Shown: positions 8,052-18,760 of the stretch, piece after piece
How the letters are laid out: every line of letters begins with the position of its first letter
How positions within the stretch are numbered: the first letter of the stretch is position 1
Assembly (NCBI GenBank): GCA_018222605.1
Contig: JAAEZZ010000006.1
Coordinates: forward strand, 144,071 to 208,070
DNA length: 64,000 nucleotides
From: Alphaproteobacteria bacterium
GTDB taxonomy: Bacteria > Pseudomonadota > Alphaproteobacteria > Caulobacterales > Hyphomonadaceae
Direction of reading: 5' to 3'
Translations under genes and position numbers: made by a program
The notes under the pieces: generated by a model
Database searches by the model: none
Seen by the model: only the letters and a program-made list of their open reading frames with translations
What the model was told of the DNA's origin: nothing

Positions 8052-9470
8052 ATGGAATTTGATGCACTTCTACTATCGCGGCTACAATTTGCGTTCGTCG
8101 TCGCGTTTCACATTCTTTTCCCCGCTTTCACAATTGGTCTCGCTGCCTTCCTGGCAGTCTGCGAGGGCCTGTGGCTGAAAACGGGCAAGGAAGTTTTTAA
8201 ACGCCTCTACCTGCATTGGGTGAAGATCTTCGCGCTGGCCTTTGCGATGGGCGTCGTTTCCGGCGTCGTGATGAGCTACCAGTTCGGCACGAACTGGAGT
8301 GTATTCTCCGAGATCACCGGCAGTGTCATGGGGCCCATGCTGGCCTATGAAGTGCTGACAGCCTTCTTCCTGGAAGCGACATTCCTGGGGGTCATGCTGT
8401 TCGGTTGGCAGAAGGTGGGGCGCAAGTTGCACTTTGTGGCAACCTGCGCCGTGGCCATCGGCACGACCATCTCTGCCTTCTGGATTCTGGCTGCGAACAG
8501 CTGGATGCAAACACCTGCGGGCTTCGCGATTGATCCCGAGACAGGCAATTTCTACGCAACCAGCTTTGTGGAAGCGATCTTCAACCCCAGCCTTCCGAGC
8601 CGCATGGCACACATGCTGCTGGCGGCCTATACAACAACTGCTGCGGTCGTCATGGCTGCCGGTGCCTATCAGGTTTTGAAGGGCCGCATCACAGAGCCGA
8701 CCAAATGGCAGTTGCGCATGGCAGGCGGCACGCTGGCCGTTCTGATGCCACTACAAATTCTTGCTGGCCACTGGTCCGGTGAGGTCGCGCATGAGCATCA
8801 GCCTGCAAAAATTGCAGTTGTCGAAGGCTGGTGTGAAACCAGCGAAGTTCAGGGCACAATGGTGCTCGCCTGGCCGGATGATTCCGAATGCGGCCATACA
8901 GGCATCACCATTCCGAATACCAGCCCACTCCTGTTCCCGAGTGTGCCGAAAGGTGAAGAGCTGAAAGGCATGGACAGCTTCGCGCGGGAAGATCGCCCGC
9001 CGATGTGGCTGATCTTTTATTCCTTCCGCATCATGGTCGGCGCTGGCCTTGGCATGCTGGCCATTGGCCTGTGGGCATGCTTCCTGTGGTGGCGCGGCAA
9101 GCTGGACAAGCCAGGCCTGTTCCACATGGCGGCTGTTCCGGCCGGGGCCTTTGGTTTCCTGGCGGTCGTAACCGGCTGGATCACGGCAGAGGTTGGGCGC
9201 CAGCCATACACCGTGTACGGACACTTGCGCACGGTGGACAGCCTCTCTCCGGTCACGGCCGGGCAGGTGGCGACCTCGCTGCTTGTCTTCATGATTGTCT
9301 ACGCCATCATCTTCACAGCTGGCGTTGTCTATATGGCGCGTATCGCAACGCGTGGCTTTGATGACAAGCCGACGGATCCCGCTGGGCGCGAGCGCCGACC
9401 ACCCGGTTCGCCACTCGGCTCTGTCGATGACAAAGCTGAGGAAGCCGACGACATCGTGGCTACGGAATAG
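8052..9470 (+). CDS. cydA: Cytochrome bd-type quinol oxidase subunit I (CIO-like)
   Basis: Subunit I of a cytochrome bd quinol oxidase, an inner-membrane terminal oxidase that passes electrons from quinol to oxygen. It has nine or so membrane helices. Haem-ligand histidines are visible at residue 20 (FHILFPAFTIG) and near 187 (SRMAHMLLAAYT), and the GWITAEVGRQPY signature lies near 375-386. At 472 residues with a short Q-loop it resembles the cyanide-insensitive CIO branch more than E. coli CydA (522). ATG 8052 follows GGAGCCAG. cydB starts nine bases after the stop. The upstream 100 bases are AT-rich but show no convincing FNR or Anr box. Confidence 0.94.
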   Translation: MEFDALLLSRLQFAFVVAFHILFPAFTIGLAAFLAVCEGLWLKTGKEVFKRLYLHWVKIFALAFAMGVVSGVVMSYQFGTNWSVFSEITGSVMGPMLAYEVLTAFFLEATFLGVMLFGWQKVGRKLHFVATCAVAIGTTISAFWILAANSWMQTPAGFAIDPETGNFYATSFVEAIFNPSLPSRMAHMLLAAYTTTAAVVMAAGAYQVLKGRITEPTKWQLRMAGGTLAVLMPLQILAGHWSGEVAHEHQPAKIAVVEGWCETSEVQGTMVLAWPDDSECGHTGITIPNTSPLLFPSVPKGEELKGMDSFAREDRPPMWLIFYSFRIMVGAGLGMLAIGLWACFLWWRGKLDKPGLFHMAAVPAGAFGFLAVVTGWITAEVGRQPYTVYGHLRTVDSLSPVTAGQVATSLLVFMIVYAIIFTAGVVYMARIATRGFDDKPTDPAGRERRPPGSPLGSVDDKAEEADDIVATE

Positions 9471-9479
9471 GAGGTTCCC

Positions 9480-10535
9480 ATGGATATTGATCTACCCCTC
9501 ATCTGGGCTCTCATCCTCGCCATTGGTGTCATGATGTATGTGCTGCTCGACGGTTTTGATCTCGGCGTCGGCATATTCACCGCCATCGCCAAGGATGAAG
9601 AAGAACGCAACATGATGACCGCCACGGTCGAGCCGGTCTGGGATGGCAACGAGACCTGGTTGATCATTGGCGGCGGCGGCCTGTTCGCGGCTTTCCCGAC
9701 AGCCTACGCCATCATCATGCCTGCCTTTTACCTGCCGGTCCTGATCATGCTGGCTGCATTGATCTTTCGCGGCGTGGCGTTTGAGTTTCGTCACAAGGCG
9801 GTGCGCAAACCAACACGCCTGTTCTGGAATGGTGCTTTCTATGGCGGTTCGTTCACAGCAGCTCTGGCCCAAGGCATCATGCTGGGCGGAATGGTGCAAG
9901 GTGTCCGGGTTGAAGGCGGCGCCTTTGCAGGCGGTACATTTGACTGGCTTACCCCGTTCACGCTACTGACCGGTATTTCCGTTGTCATCGGCTATATGTT
10001 GCTGGGGGCGTGCTGGCTCGTTCTGAAGACAGAGAACGAGTTGCACATGAAGGCCCGCAAATGGGCGCGAATGGCACTGATCGGCGTGGCCATCTGTTTC
10101 CTGGCAGTCAGCTTCGCGACCCTGTCGCTTGACCCGTCCATTGGGGATCGCTGGGGCTTCAGCATGAGCCATATTGACCCTGCGCGCTTCCTGCCGCTGG
10201 CGCCTGTGCCGCTTGCCGGTATGGCTTTGTGCCTCTGGCTGTGGCGGGATCTTTCCATGAAGCCGGGCGCGCTCGGCTCTGCGCCTGACTGGCGGCCTTA
10301 TCTGCTGGCCGTGGGTATCTTCCTCAGTGGCTACATCGGCCTGGGTGTCAGCCTGTTTCCCTTCATCGTGCCATACGAGGTGTCTGTGTGGGAGGCTGCT
10401 GCGGCGGACAATGCCTTGATGCTGATGCTGGTCGGCGCCGTGATCATGTTGCCGATCATCTTGACGTACACGGCCTATGTCTACAGCCTGTTCTGGGGCA
10501 AGGTGAAACCGGGAGACGGATACCATGCGTCTTGA
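9480..10535 (+). CDS. cydB: Cytochrome bd-type quinol oxidase subunit II
   Basis: The second subunit of the bd oxidase, 351 residues with eight predicted membrane helices. The N-terminal stretch YVLLDGFDLGVGIF and the motif VWDGNETWLIIGGGGLFAAFP are hallmarks of CydB/CioB. The start ATG 9480 has a strong AGGAGG eight bases ahead, and it overlaps the small downstream gene by 11 bp. Together with CydA it forms the core heterodimer; the overlap with the DUF2474 gene suggests all three are made in step. Confidence 0.95.
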   Translation: MDIDLPLIWALILAIGVMMYVLLDGFDLGVGIFTAIAKDEEERNMMTATVEPVWDGNETWLIIGGGGLFAAFPTAYAIIMPAFYLPVLIMLAALIFRGVAFEFRHKAVRKPTRLFWNGAFYGGSFTAALAQGIMLGGMVQGVRVEGGAFAGGTFDWLTPFTLLTGISVVIGYMLLGACWLVLKTENELHMKARKWARMALIGVAICFLAVSFATLSLDPSIGDRWGFSMSHIDPARFLPLAPVPLAGMALCLWLWRDLSMKPGALGSAPDWRPYLLAVGIFLSGYIGLGVSLFPFIVPYEVSVWEAAAADNALMLMLVGAVIMLPIILTYTAYVYSLFWGKVKPGDGYHAS

Positions 10536-10671
10536 ACCGGTTCAGCCCGGGGATGACAAAGAGGAGCCACTTGGCAAGCGGCTCCTCTGGTTCTTCGGTA
10601 TAGCTTTCGTGTCCATGCTGGTCGTGGCGGCGGTTGCCTACACGCTGCGCGGTTTCCTGCTCATTGGCTGA
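10525..10671 (+). CDS. DUF2474-type small membrane subunit of the bd oxidase operon
   Basis: A 48-residue frame overlaps the end of cydB by 11 bp. It has a charged N-terminus (MRLEPVQPGDDKEEPLGKRL) and one membrane helix (LLWFFGIAFVSMLVVAAVAYTLR). Size, position and the tail YTLRGFLLIG match DUF2474 proteins that follow cioAB-type genes and probably play the role of CydX, a small stabilising subunit. The gene would be missed by usual length cut-offs. Its last 11 bases overlap, tail to tail, the end of the acyl-CoA synthetase gene on the other strand. Confidence 0.8.
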   Translation: MRLEPVQPGDDKEEPLGKRLLWFFGIAFVSMLVVAAVAYTLRGFLLIG

Positions 10672-12283
10672 TGCCCAATTGCTGCAGAGCGTACGCCTTG
10701 ATGGATTTGTAGTCTGCCTTACCATTTGGCGCGCGGCCAAGGTCCGTCTTGAACAGGATGGATTTCGGCGCCTTGTAGCGCGCGATGCGGCTCTGCACGA
10801 AGCTGCGCAATTCGTCTTCGCTGACATCACTGTCGGTTGAGACAATTGCTGTCACCGCGCTGCCCCATTTGTCGTCGGGTACACCCACGACCAGCGCGTC
10901 TTTGACGGCGGCATGTTCCTTCAAAGCCTCTTCCACCTCTTCAGGGTAGACTTTTTCGCCGGCCGTATTGATGCAATTGGACCCTCGCCCCAGTAGGGTA
11001 ATCGTGCCGTCTTCCTCGACCGTGCACCAGTCGCCCGGAATGGCGTATCGCATGCCATTGATGGTCCTGAAGGTCTTGGCGGACTTTTCCTCATCCTTGT
11101 AATAGCCAAGGGGGACAGCGCCGCCCCGTGCGATGAAGCCGGGTTCTCCGCTGCCGGGTGTCACTTCCCGGTCATCCTCCGTGAAGACTTTGCATTTCGG
11201 CCCGATCTCGAACTTTGAGGTCTTTGTGCCGCCTTCCAGCGTGGTCGTGGACGAGCCAAAGCCTACGGCTTCTGACGCGCCGAAGCTGTCCATCATGGCG
11301 GCTTGCGGCATGTGACGCAGCAGGCCCTGTTTCACTTCCGCACTCCACATTACGCCGGAGGAGACAATGCTCTGTACAGAGCTGACATCCCAGCGACCGG
11401 GGTTTTCATCCAGAGCCTTCAGCATCGGTTTGCCGAACGCGTCGCCGACAATGGCCATGCTGGTTACACCGTGTGCGGAGACAGTGTCCCACAGGTTTTC
11501 AGGATCAAATCCGGTATTCTGCTCCAGCGTGATGATTGCGCCGCCGCCCAGAATGGCGCCCATGGCCGTGAACAGCCCCGTGCCGTGCATCAGCGGGCAG
11601 GCCGGCACTTGGCGTGCCGTTTTTCCCAACAATTGCACGGCCGGTAGGAATTCCTCCATGGTGGAAGGATAGGGCAGGCCGGCTTGCTCAGCGCCCTCTT
11701 TTGCGGCCTGCCGCCAGATGCGTTGTGACCACATCACGCCTTTGGGCATGCCGGTTGTCCCACCCGTATAAAGGAAGAGGAGATCATCCGGGGACCGCTC
11801 AATGCCGAGTGGAGACGGATCGCCCTCAGTTGCCAGCTTATCATAGCTGTGGGCCCAGATCGGCACCTGTCCGCCGCCGATCTGTACCCAGATTTTAACG
11901 TCCGGTAGCCGCCCCCGCACAAGTTCCACCTGATCCATGAACTGGACATCGTAAAACACGACCGTCGCATCGGAATTATCGAAGATGTAGAACAGCTCAT
12001 CCGCCAGGTAGCGGTAGTTGACATTCACATGCGTCAGCCGTGCCTTGAAGCAGGCGACCAGGGCTTCGGTATATTCCGTCTGATTGCGCAGATAGAAACC
12101 GGCCTTGTCGCCCGTTTTGGCCCCAAGCTCGCGCAGGTTTCGCGCCAGCCGGTTAGAGCGGGCTGTCAGCTCTGGCCAGTATATCTGCCGGTCGCCATGT
12201 GCAAGAGCCAGATCGTCCGGGCCCAGCATCTGCCCGATCGCGTCCAGCATATCGCCAAAGTTCATCTCTGAGGATGTCGTCAC
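10661..12283 (-). CDS. Fatty-acyl-CoA synthetase (AMP-dependent ligase)
   Basis: The 540-residue protein belongs to the ANL family of adenylate-forming enzymes, which activate carboxylic acids with ATP and join them to CoA. The P-loop-like motif LYTGGTTGMPKGVMWSQ lies near residues 171-187, the A5/A8 regions FGASEAVG and GDWCTVEEDGTITLLGRGSNCINTAG follow, and the C-terminal catalytic lysine region RAPNGKADYKSIK is present. It is closer to long-chain or steroid-side-chain acyl-CoA synthetases (FadD3/FadD-like) than to acetyl-CoA synthetase, but the chain preference is unknown. It is transcribed toward the cyd operon and overlaps its last gene by 11 bp. Confidence 0.9.
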   Translation of the reverse strand: MTTSSEMNFGDMLDAIGQMLGPDDLALAHGDRQIYWPELTARSNRLARNLRELGAKTGDKAGFYLRNQTEYTEALVACFKARLTHVNVNYRYLADELFYIFDNSDATVVFYDVQFMDQVELVRGRLPDVKIWVQIGGGQVPIWAHSYDKLATEGDPSPLGIERSPDDLLFLYTGGTTGMPKGVMWSQRIWRQAAKEGAEQAGLPYPSTMEEFLPAVQLLGKTARQVPACPLMHGTGLFTAMGAILGGGAIITLEQNTGFDPENLWDTVSAHGVTSMAIVGDAFGKPMLKALDENPGRWDVSSVQSIVSSGVMWSAEVKQGLLRHMPQAAMMDSFGASEAVGFGSSTTTLEGGTKTSKFEIGPKCKVFTEDDREVTPGSGEPGFIARGGAVPLGYYKDEEKSAKTFRTINGMRYAIPGDWCTVEEDGTITLLGRGSNCINTAGEKVYPEEVEEALKEHAAVKDALVVGVPDDKWGSAVTAIVSTDSDVSEDELRSFVQSRIARYKAPKSILFKTDLGRAPNGKADYKSIKAYALQQLGISQ

Positions 12284-12395
12284 GTCGCTTCTCTCCCATT
12301 ATATTTTGGTAGAGACTAAGCGGTTGCCGTAGCGGTAGAGAAGCTGAAATCATGACGCCCGCACCGAGGGGGGCGGGTAGCCGGTAGTAAGCCAC

Positions 12396-12427
12396 AAAAA
12401 AAGAGGCAGCACCGAAGTGCTGCCTCT
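12396..12427 (-). terminator. Intrinsic terminator of groESL
   Basis: Read on the minus strand, an 11-bp perfect stem (AGAGGCAGCAC with GTGCTGCCTCT, 12402-12427) closes on the tetraloop TTCG and is followed by seven T residues (12396-12402). It starts 28 bases after the groEL stop. This is a textbook Rho-independent terminator. Confidence 0.95.
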
Positions 12428-12454
12428 CTGAGACTTTGCGTCTGGGGAGAGAGC

Positions 12455-14110
<1,656 letters not shown>

Positions 14111-14161
14111 TTACCTCTTTTGAGTATATCTGTCTGATCGAAAACGATGGAGTGGAGGCGC

Positions 14162-14452
14162 TTAGCTCTCCAGAACACCCATGATGTCGCTCTCTTTCAT
14201 GATGAGCAGTTCTTCGCCGTCGACGGTCACTTCCGTGCCGGACCATTTGCCGAAGAGCACGCGGTCGCCTTTTTTGACGTCGAGCGGAATGCGCTCATTG
14301 TCGTCACCGATGGCGCCAGCGCCGACAGCAACGATTTCGCCTTCCTGCGGCTTTTCCTTGGCGGAGTCGGGAATGATGATCCCGCCCTTGGTTTTCTCTT
14401 CTTCCTTGACGCGGCGCACGACGACACGGTCGTGCAGGGGACGAAGTTTCAT
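14162..14452 (-). CDS. groS: Co-chaperonin GroES
   Basis: The 96-residue lid of the GroEL chaperonin. It begins [20 protein letters not shown] and has the mobile loop [19 protein letters not shown] and the ending [15 protein letters not shown], all family standard. It is the first gene of the operon; the leader upstream carries a CIRCE operator and a sigma-70-like promoter. Confidence 0.99.
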   Translation of the reverse strand: MKLRPLHDRVVVRRVKEEEKTKGGIIIPDSAKEKPQEGEIVAVGAGAIGDDNERIPLDVKKGDRVLFGKWSGTEVTVDGEELLIMKESDIMGVLES

Positions 14453-14522
14453 TGGTTTTGCCCTCTTGTCCTAATTGACGAGTTCTCTTGAATGTCTAGT
14501 CGTCAGCGCGCCGCCCAGGGGT

Positions 14523-14549
14523 TTAGCACTCGCCTGTGCTGACTGCTAA
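14523..14549 (-). promoter_or_regulatory. CIRCE operator for HrcA
   Basis: TTAGCACTC, nine bases, GACTGCTAA. This matches the CIRCE consensus (TTAGCACTC-N9-GAGTGCTAA) with one change in the right arm on this strand. It lies 70 bp upstream of groES in the leader, where HrcA is known to bind and repress. Apart from this site and the promoter, the roughly 410-base stretch between groES and the GGDEF gene (14453-14863) shows nothing else I can name. Confidence 0.93.
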
Positions 14550-14559
14550 CGGTGTTGCG

Positions 14560-14588
14560 GAGTTAAGGTCGCTACCTGTCAGCGTCAA
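14560..14588 (-). promoter_or_regulatory. Predicted groES promoter
   Basis: On the minus strand TTGACG (14583-14588) is separated by 17 bases from TAACTC (14560-14565). The CIRCE element begins ten bases after this -10 box, so the transcription start would fall at the edge of or inside the operator, the arrangement known for HrcA-controlled groESL. The -10 match is only moderate. Confidence 0.55.
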
Positions 14589-14863
14589 CAGGGAAGTTGC
14601 GAAATTTCTTCGAGTTAATCCGGAATGGACACACCGTTTTTCTGGCGATGGCGATTAAGCATGCCACTGGCAGACGCTGGCCAGGTTCTGCCCATGGCGG
14701 GCGCGGAAACTGTGCGACAGCTATCATTCCTGCAGCATGATGTACATGCGCCTCAGCGTGACGTTTCCAAAAGGTGAACGCCGGTTGCGGAAAGTTTTGT
14801 ATCGGATTGACGATAAAATATTCTTCTTGTGGGAAAAGGACGCTCCAGGATGGGAGAGTGAAG

Positions 14864-15619
14864 GTGTCAGATCGAACCAAAGATGTAATCGAGTCTCTGA
14901 CGTTTTTCGCATTTGTAGCGATTACGGCACTCTGCTTGTCATTTACGTTTTCAATTATTGTGTATTCTCTCGGGCTGCCAGCGGACCCTGAGAACTTTAT
15001 TGTCGCCAACCTGTTCATCGCGACCTGTGTCGCTGTGCCGACAGGTGCCATTGCCGCTCAGCACGAGTTTCGGATGCGTATTTATCAGCGCACCCTGGAG
15101 GACATTGCTTCCACCGATCCGCTGACAGGCCTGCTGAACCGGAAGTTCTTCCGACAGTTCGCTGTCGAGGAGCTGGCCCGCATGAAGCGCACAGAGGTGA
15201 CGTCCGCCATCGCACTGTTTGACCTGGACTACTTCAAGGCTGTCAACGACCGCTACGGTCACGGCGGCGGCGATGTTGTACTGCGCGAGATTGCAGCTGT
15301 GGCCTATTCCGAGTTGCGTGGACCGTTCGACCGTCTTGGCCGCTGGGGTGGTGAGGAATTCGTCATCATGCTCAGCAATGTCGAGATCGAGCAGGCCCAG
15401 AGCGTCTGTGAGCGTGTGCGGGCATCAATCGAGCGGCACATGATCTTTCTGGATGGCCAGCCGGTTAACGTGACGGCCAGCTTTGGTCTGGCGCTTCTTC
15501 CGCCGGGCGCTGACTTCGACAAGGTTCTTGAACAAGCTGACCACGCTCTATACGATTCCAAGGCTAAGGGACGTAACTGCGTGTCCGTTCTGGGAAGAGC
15601 CCAACGGGTTGCGGCCTGA
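14864..15619 (+). CDS. Membrane-anchored diguanylate cyclase (GGDEF)
   Basis: A 251-residue protein with two N-terminal membrane helices (about residues 10-32 and 42-62), a short linker helix, and a GGDEF domain from about 80 to 245. The active-site motif is GGEEF (in GRWGGEEFVIM), so it should make cyclic di-GMP from GTP. The position of the RxxD inhibitory site reads GPFD, so product inhibition at the I-site is probably missing. GTG 14864 has GGGAGAG six bases upstream; a longer frame from 14774 lacks such a site. It has no recognisable sensor beyond the membrane part. Confidence 0.87.
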   Translation: MSDRTKDVIESLTFFAFVAITALCLSFTFSIIVYSLGLPADPENFIVANLFIATCVAVPTGAIAAQHEFRMRIYQRTLEDIASTDPLTGLLNRKFFRQFAVEELARMKRTEVTSAIALFDLDYFKAVNDRYGHGGGDVVLREIAAVAYSELRGPFDRLGRWGGEEFVIMLSNVEIEQAQSVCERVRASIERHMIFLDGQPVNVTASFGLALLPPGADFDKVLEQADHALYDSKAKGRNCVSVLGRAQRVAA

Positions 15620-15662
15620 TGCGTCTGCCCTGACGGGCGGAGCATGGGGGGATCATTGAAGC

Positions 15663-16802
15663 ATGTCAGCACTACCGGAAACGGATTCCGGCGCCTCCGC
15701 GAGTGTGCCGGAACTGGCTGCAATTGCTGCTAGCAGACCGGAATTCGAACAGGCCCCGCGTATCTGGTCCGAAGTTCTCGTGCCCGAGCTTGCCCGCCGT
15801 GAATTAGATCGCAGGGCATCTATCAACCGGGCTGTACGCAACAGTGTGATCGCGGCCCTTGGGGTGCTGGTCATCTTCATCGCCTTGCACATTGCGGGGA
15901 TAATGGACGGGCTGGCGTTCAATTTCCCCTTGATGTTCTTTTCAATGTTTGTGGCAGTGGCGCTGTTTGCAGGTATCGCTTGGGCGCGTGTCTTCAATAT
16001 GAAGTCCCAGACCAAGCAATTGATCCTCTCTGCAGCCTGTACGCCGCTGGGATTCAAATATGACACGCTCCACCCCAATCTGGAGGGAGTTGAAGACTTC
16101 AAATCTCTTGGCGGCCGCCTGTCGGACTGGATGAAGTATCATAATTCCGGGGGCGGCCCGAAAGTTCAAACACCTTTCGGGGAGTTTGAGGCGTTAAATG
16201 GAGACAGGGCGCCGACACCAGCCTATGAGATTTTGAAAGCGGCTGGTTTGTTTCGGGGGCACTCCAAAAGTCGCTTTGAAGATCTGATTACGGGGGAGCG
16301 CGCCGGCGCGAAATTCGCCCTGGTCGAGGCAACCCTGGCGACGAGCGGCAAGAACAGTACGACTGTGTTCAAGGGCATTCTGGTGCATATCGAGTATCCC
16401 GAGCGCTTTCTCGGTCGTACCTTGATGGCCCGGTCCGGCTGGTGGAAGCGTGGCCGCAATGCTGCCGGCCTCAAGAAGGTTGACCTTGTCTCGAAGGAAC
16501 TTCAGCGCGCCTTTACGGTTTATTCGACCGATCAGGTAGAGGCGCGTGCCTTGCTGTCGCCTGACAGGATGGAGCGTCTCATCGCCCTTGAACGCCACTT
16601 CTCAGGCGGCAAGCTGCGCGGTGTGTTCGAGGATGGCCATATGAGCCTCGCCCTGGAGGCTGGCGACCAGTTTGAAGCAGGCTCCATCTTCAAGCCGCTT
16701 GTCGATGCAAGCCGGTTCACCTCCGCGCTGACAGAGCTTGGGCTTGTGTGTGATTTGATTGACGGTTTCCTGACCCGCGACTGGGTGAAGGGACGGCTCT
16801 GA
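15663..16802 (+). CDS. DUF3137 domain membrane protein
   Basis: The 379-residue product has two membrane helices at about residues 62-81 and 86-108 (VIAALGVLVIFIALHIAGI and the FPLMFFSMFVAVALFAGIA region), then a soluble domain with FKGILVHIEYPERFLGRTLMA and LSPDRMERLIALERHFSG. This layout fits DUF3137 proteins, which have no established function. It follows the GGDEF gene by 43 bp and ends nine bases from the convergent RDD gene. Confidence 0.78.
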   Translation: MSALPETDSGASASVPELAAIAASRPEFEQAPRIWSEVLVPELARRELDRRASINRAVRNSVIAALGVLVIFIALHIAGIMDGLAFNFPLMFFSMFVAVALFAGIAWARVFNMKSQTKQLILSAACTPLGFKYDTLHPNLEGVEDFKSLGGRLSDWMKYHNSGGGPKVQTPFGEFEALNGDRAPTPAYEILKAAGLFRGHSKSRFEDLITGERAGAKFALVEATLATSGKNSTTVFKGILVHIEYPERFLGRTLMARSGWWKRGRNAAGLKKVDLVSKELQRAFTVYSTDQVEARALLSPDRMERLIALERHFSGGKLRGVFEDGHMSLALEAGDQFEAGSIFKPLVDASRFTSALTELGLVCDLIDGFLTRDWVKGRL

Positions 16803-16811
16803 GAGGCCGTC

Positions 16812-17759
16812 TTATCGTGTGTCGTATTTGTCGGCCTTGCGATCGCCCAGCAGCATGCGCTGTTCCAAACGTCGGCGCAGGGAGGCGTAATAGGCTTCCA
16901 GAAAAGCGATGTCGGTTTCTCCTGGCTGGGGCTGCCAGCCGATCTTTGTACGGATACGCAGTGCGACTTGGGATTTCACCTCTTCAGTTGAGTTTCTCAG
17001 CACATCTTCCAGAACATGAAGCTCGTGAATGCCATAGGCATCGGCTTGTTCCGGCGTGAACGCAAACCTTCCCGGCAGCGCCTGACTGGCCGCAGAGGAG
17101 GAGATATCGCCCATCAGCTTGGTCTTGGGCGAGTGGATCACCCAGGTTCCGGCGATCAGGTCTCCGACCCGCATCTTGTCCTTGTTGAAGACAGGGAAGA
17201 ACAGGAAGATCCCGGACCAGACGAGGCCCAGAAGGGCGATCCAGCCCGAAACGCCTGTGCCGCCCATCATCAGAAACTGAAAGGGCAAGCCGACTTCGAT
17301 CTCACGGATGAAGTTCCGCGCGAGGACGGAATTGGCGGTCAGCCTGCCGCCATTGCGGGCCGCTACGCGTATGCCAAGCGCGCGTTTGCCCGGCGTGGCG
17401 GATTTCGGCCCCAGCTCAAAGAAGATGTAATAGAAGTTCCGAACGAAAAAGAAGAAGACCAGCCAGACGGCAAACGCGACATTCGCGCTGCCGCTTCCCA
17501 TGGCGCGCATCGCATAGCTTAGCCCGATCGATGTGGCGATCACGATGGCCCACTGGATGGCCACATCGATCAGGAAGGCCCCCGCGCGTTCGGCGGCGGT
17601 AGACAGTTTCAGATGAATGACCGCGCCTTCCGGCGTCACCAGCTCGCGGGCCAGCTTGGACTGGCGCTGGGTTTCCAGCATGCGCGCGCGGCGGCGCTGG
17701 TCGGCTTCGATCTGAAGGCGGCTCAGAGTCTGCGGGGCGTGAGGGACTGTTGCGTTCAT
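16812..17759 (-). CDS. RDD family membrane protein
   Basis: The last gene of the MoxR operon. The 315-residue protein has four hydrophobic segments between about residues 55 and 190, with the RDD-type motif AERAGAFLIDVAIQW at the first helix and the conserved GKRALGIRV stretch between helices. A C-terminal soluble part of about 110 residues carries no known motif. The start ATG 17759 shares an ATGA overlap with the SpoIIM-like gene, pointing to coupled translation; a longer frame to 17804 would overlap further and has no better start. RDD proteins have been linked to transport or membrane sensing, but the role here is unknown. Confidence 0.85.
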   Translation of the reverse strand: MNATVPHAPQTLSRLQIEADQRRRARMLETQRQSKLARELVTPEGAVIHLKLSTAAERAGAFLIDVAIQWAIVIATSIGLSYAMRAMGSGSANVAFAVWLVFFFFVRNFYYIFFELGPKSATPGKRALGIRVAARNGGRLTANSVLARNFIREIEVGLPFQFLMMGGTGVSGWIALLGLVWSGIFLFFPVFNKDKMRVGDLIAGTWVIHSPKTKLMGDISSSAASQALPGRFAFTPEQADAYGIHELHVLEDVLRNSTEEVKSQVALRIRTKIGWQPQPGETDIAFLEAYYASLRRRLEQRMLLGDRKADKYDTR

Positions 17760-18760
17760 GGCTTCGCCTCGTCCCGGCGCGGCAGGTAGAAATAAGCTAA
17801 CCACAGAAACATCATTCCGATGGCAATCGCATAGCGGATCACATCACTATTGATCATCTGACGACCGAAGCCTTCCAGTATGGCGGCCACGATCAGCATT
17901 ATGACGCAGCCCATAGCAATCGTCGCGGCCTTCTGCCCGGCATGGCGCGCAGAGGCGAGCCGGGTCATCCGTCCTGGAAAGGCGACCGCCCCGCCGATCA
18001 CAAACCCTGCCGCGCCTGCCAGAATGATCGCGAACAGTTCCGTCGTCCCATGGATCATCAGCCAGCCGGTGAATTCATAACCGAGGCCCTTGCTCCAGAA
18101 GACGGCATACATCGATCCCAGATGGACGCCATTATAGATCAATAGCCAGGCTGTCGGGATGCCGAAGGCAAAGCCAAGGGCGAAAGCGAACAGGGCGATC
18201 TGGGCATTGTTGTTGAACAGGAAGCTCGCAAACGAACTCAGTTGACCGTCTCCGGTCGTTGTCGGGTCGTGATAAATTGTGGAGCGCAAATAATCCACTG
18301 TCGCGTCGGGATTGCGCCCTTCCCAGAAACTGTTGCCATGGAAGGTCCAGAACCAGTCCATGTCCTGCATGCAAAGGAAGAAGGCCAGCGCGCCGCCTCC
18401 GAACAGAAACAAAGTTGCCAGAAGCGTCGGCCCGATCGCTGCGGAGACACAGGCCGGCCAGTCCCTGCGCAGGAAGTCCATGATCCGCTCGCCTATCGAC
18501 GCGCGGGTGCCATAGACGAAGAAATAGGCCCGTGTGCATAGGCTTTCGAGATAGGCTACGACGTTCTGGTCAAGAGAAATGGAACGTGCCACTGAAAGCG
18601 ATGATACCGCCTGCCGGTAGAGTCGCGGCAGGGCCATCATGTCTTCATCGCTCAATGCCTTCACGCCATTATTCTCGGCGCGAGTCAGGATCAAGTCCAG
18701 CTTTCGCCAGTCGGACTCGCGCTCTTCGCGGAAGCGATAGGATTTGAGAAGGTCGCTCAC
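17756..18760 (-). CDS. SpoIIM-like (stage II sporulation protein M family) membrane protein
   Basis: The 334-residue protein has a soluble N-terminal helix region of about 100 residues and then six or so membrane helices. The segment GFAFGIPTAWLLIYNGVHLGSMY and the following GWLMIHGTTELFAIILAGAAGF are the conserved core of the SpoIIM-like/DUF95 family. The family name comes from a Bacillus engulfment protein, but this organism is not expected to sporulate, so only the membrane fold is shared. GTG start 18760 overlaps the DUF58 stop by four bases. Confidence 0.87.
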   Translation of the reverse strand: MSDLLKSYRFREERESDWRKLDLILTRAENNGVKALSDEDMMALPRLYRQAVSSLSVARSISLDQNVVAYLESLCTRAYFFVYGTRASIGERIMDFLRRDWPACVSAAIGPTLLATLFLFGGGALAFFLCMQDMDWFWTFHGNSFWEGRNPDATVDYLRSTIYHDPTTTGDGQLSSFASFLFNNNAQIALFAFALGFAFGIPTAWLLIYNGVHLGSMYAVFWSKGLGYEFTGWLMIHGTTELFAIILAGAAGFVIGGAVAFPGRMTRLASARHAGQKAATIAMGCVIMLIVAAILEGFGRQMINSDVIRYAIAIGMMFLWLAYFYLPRRDEAKP

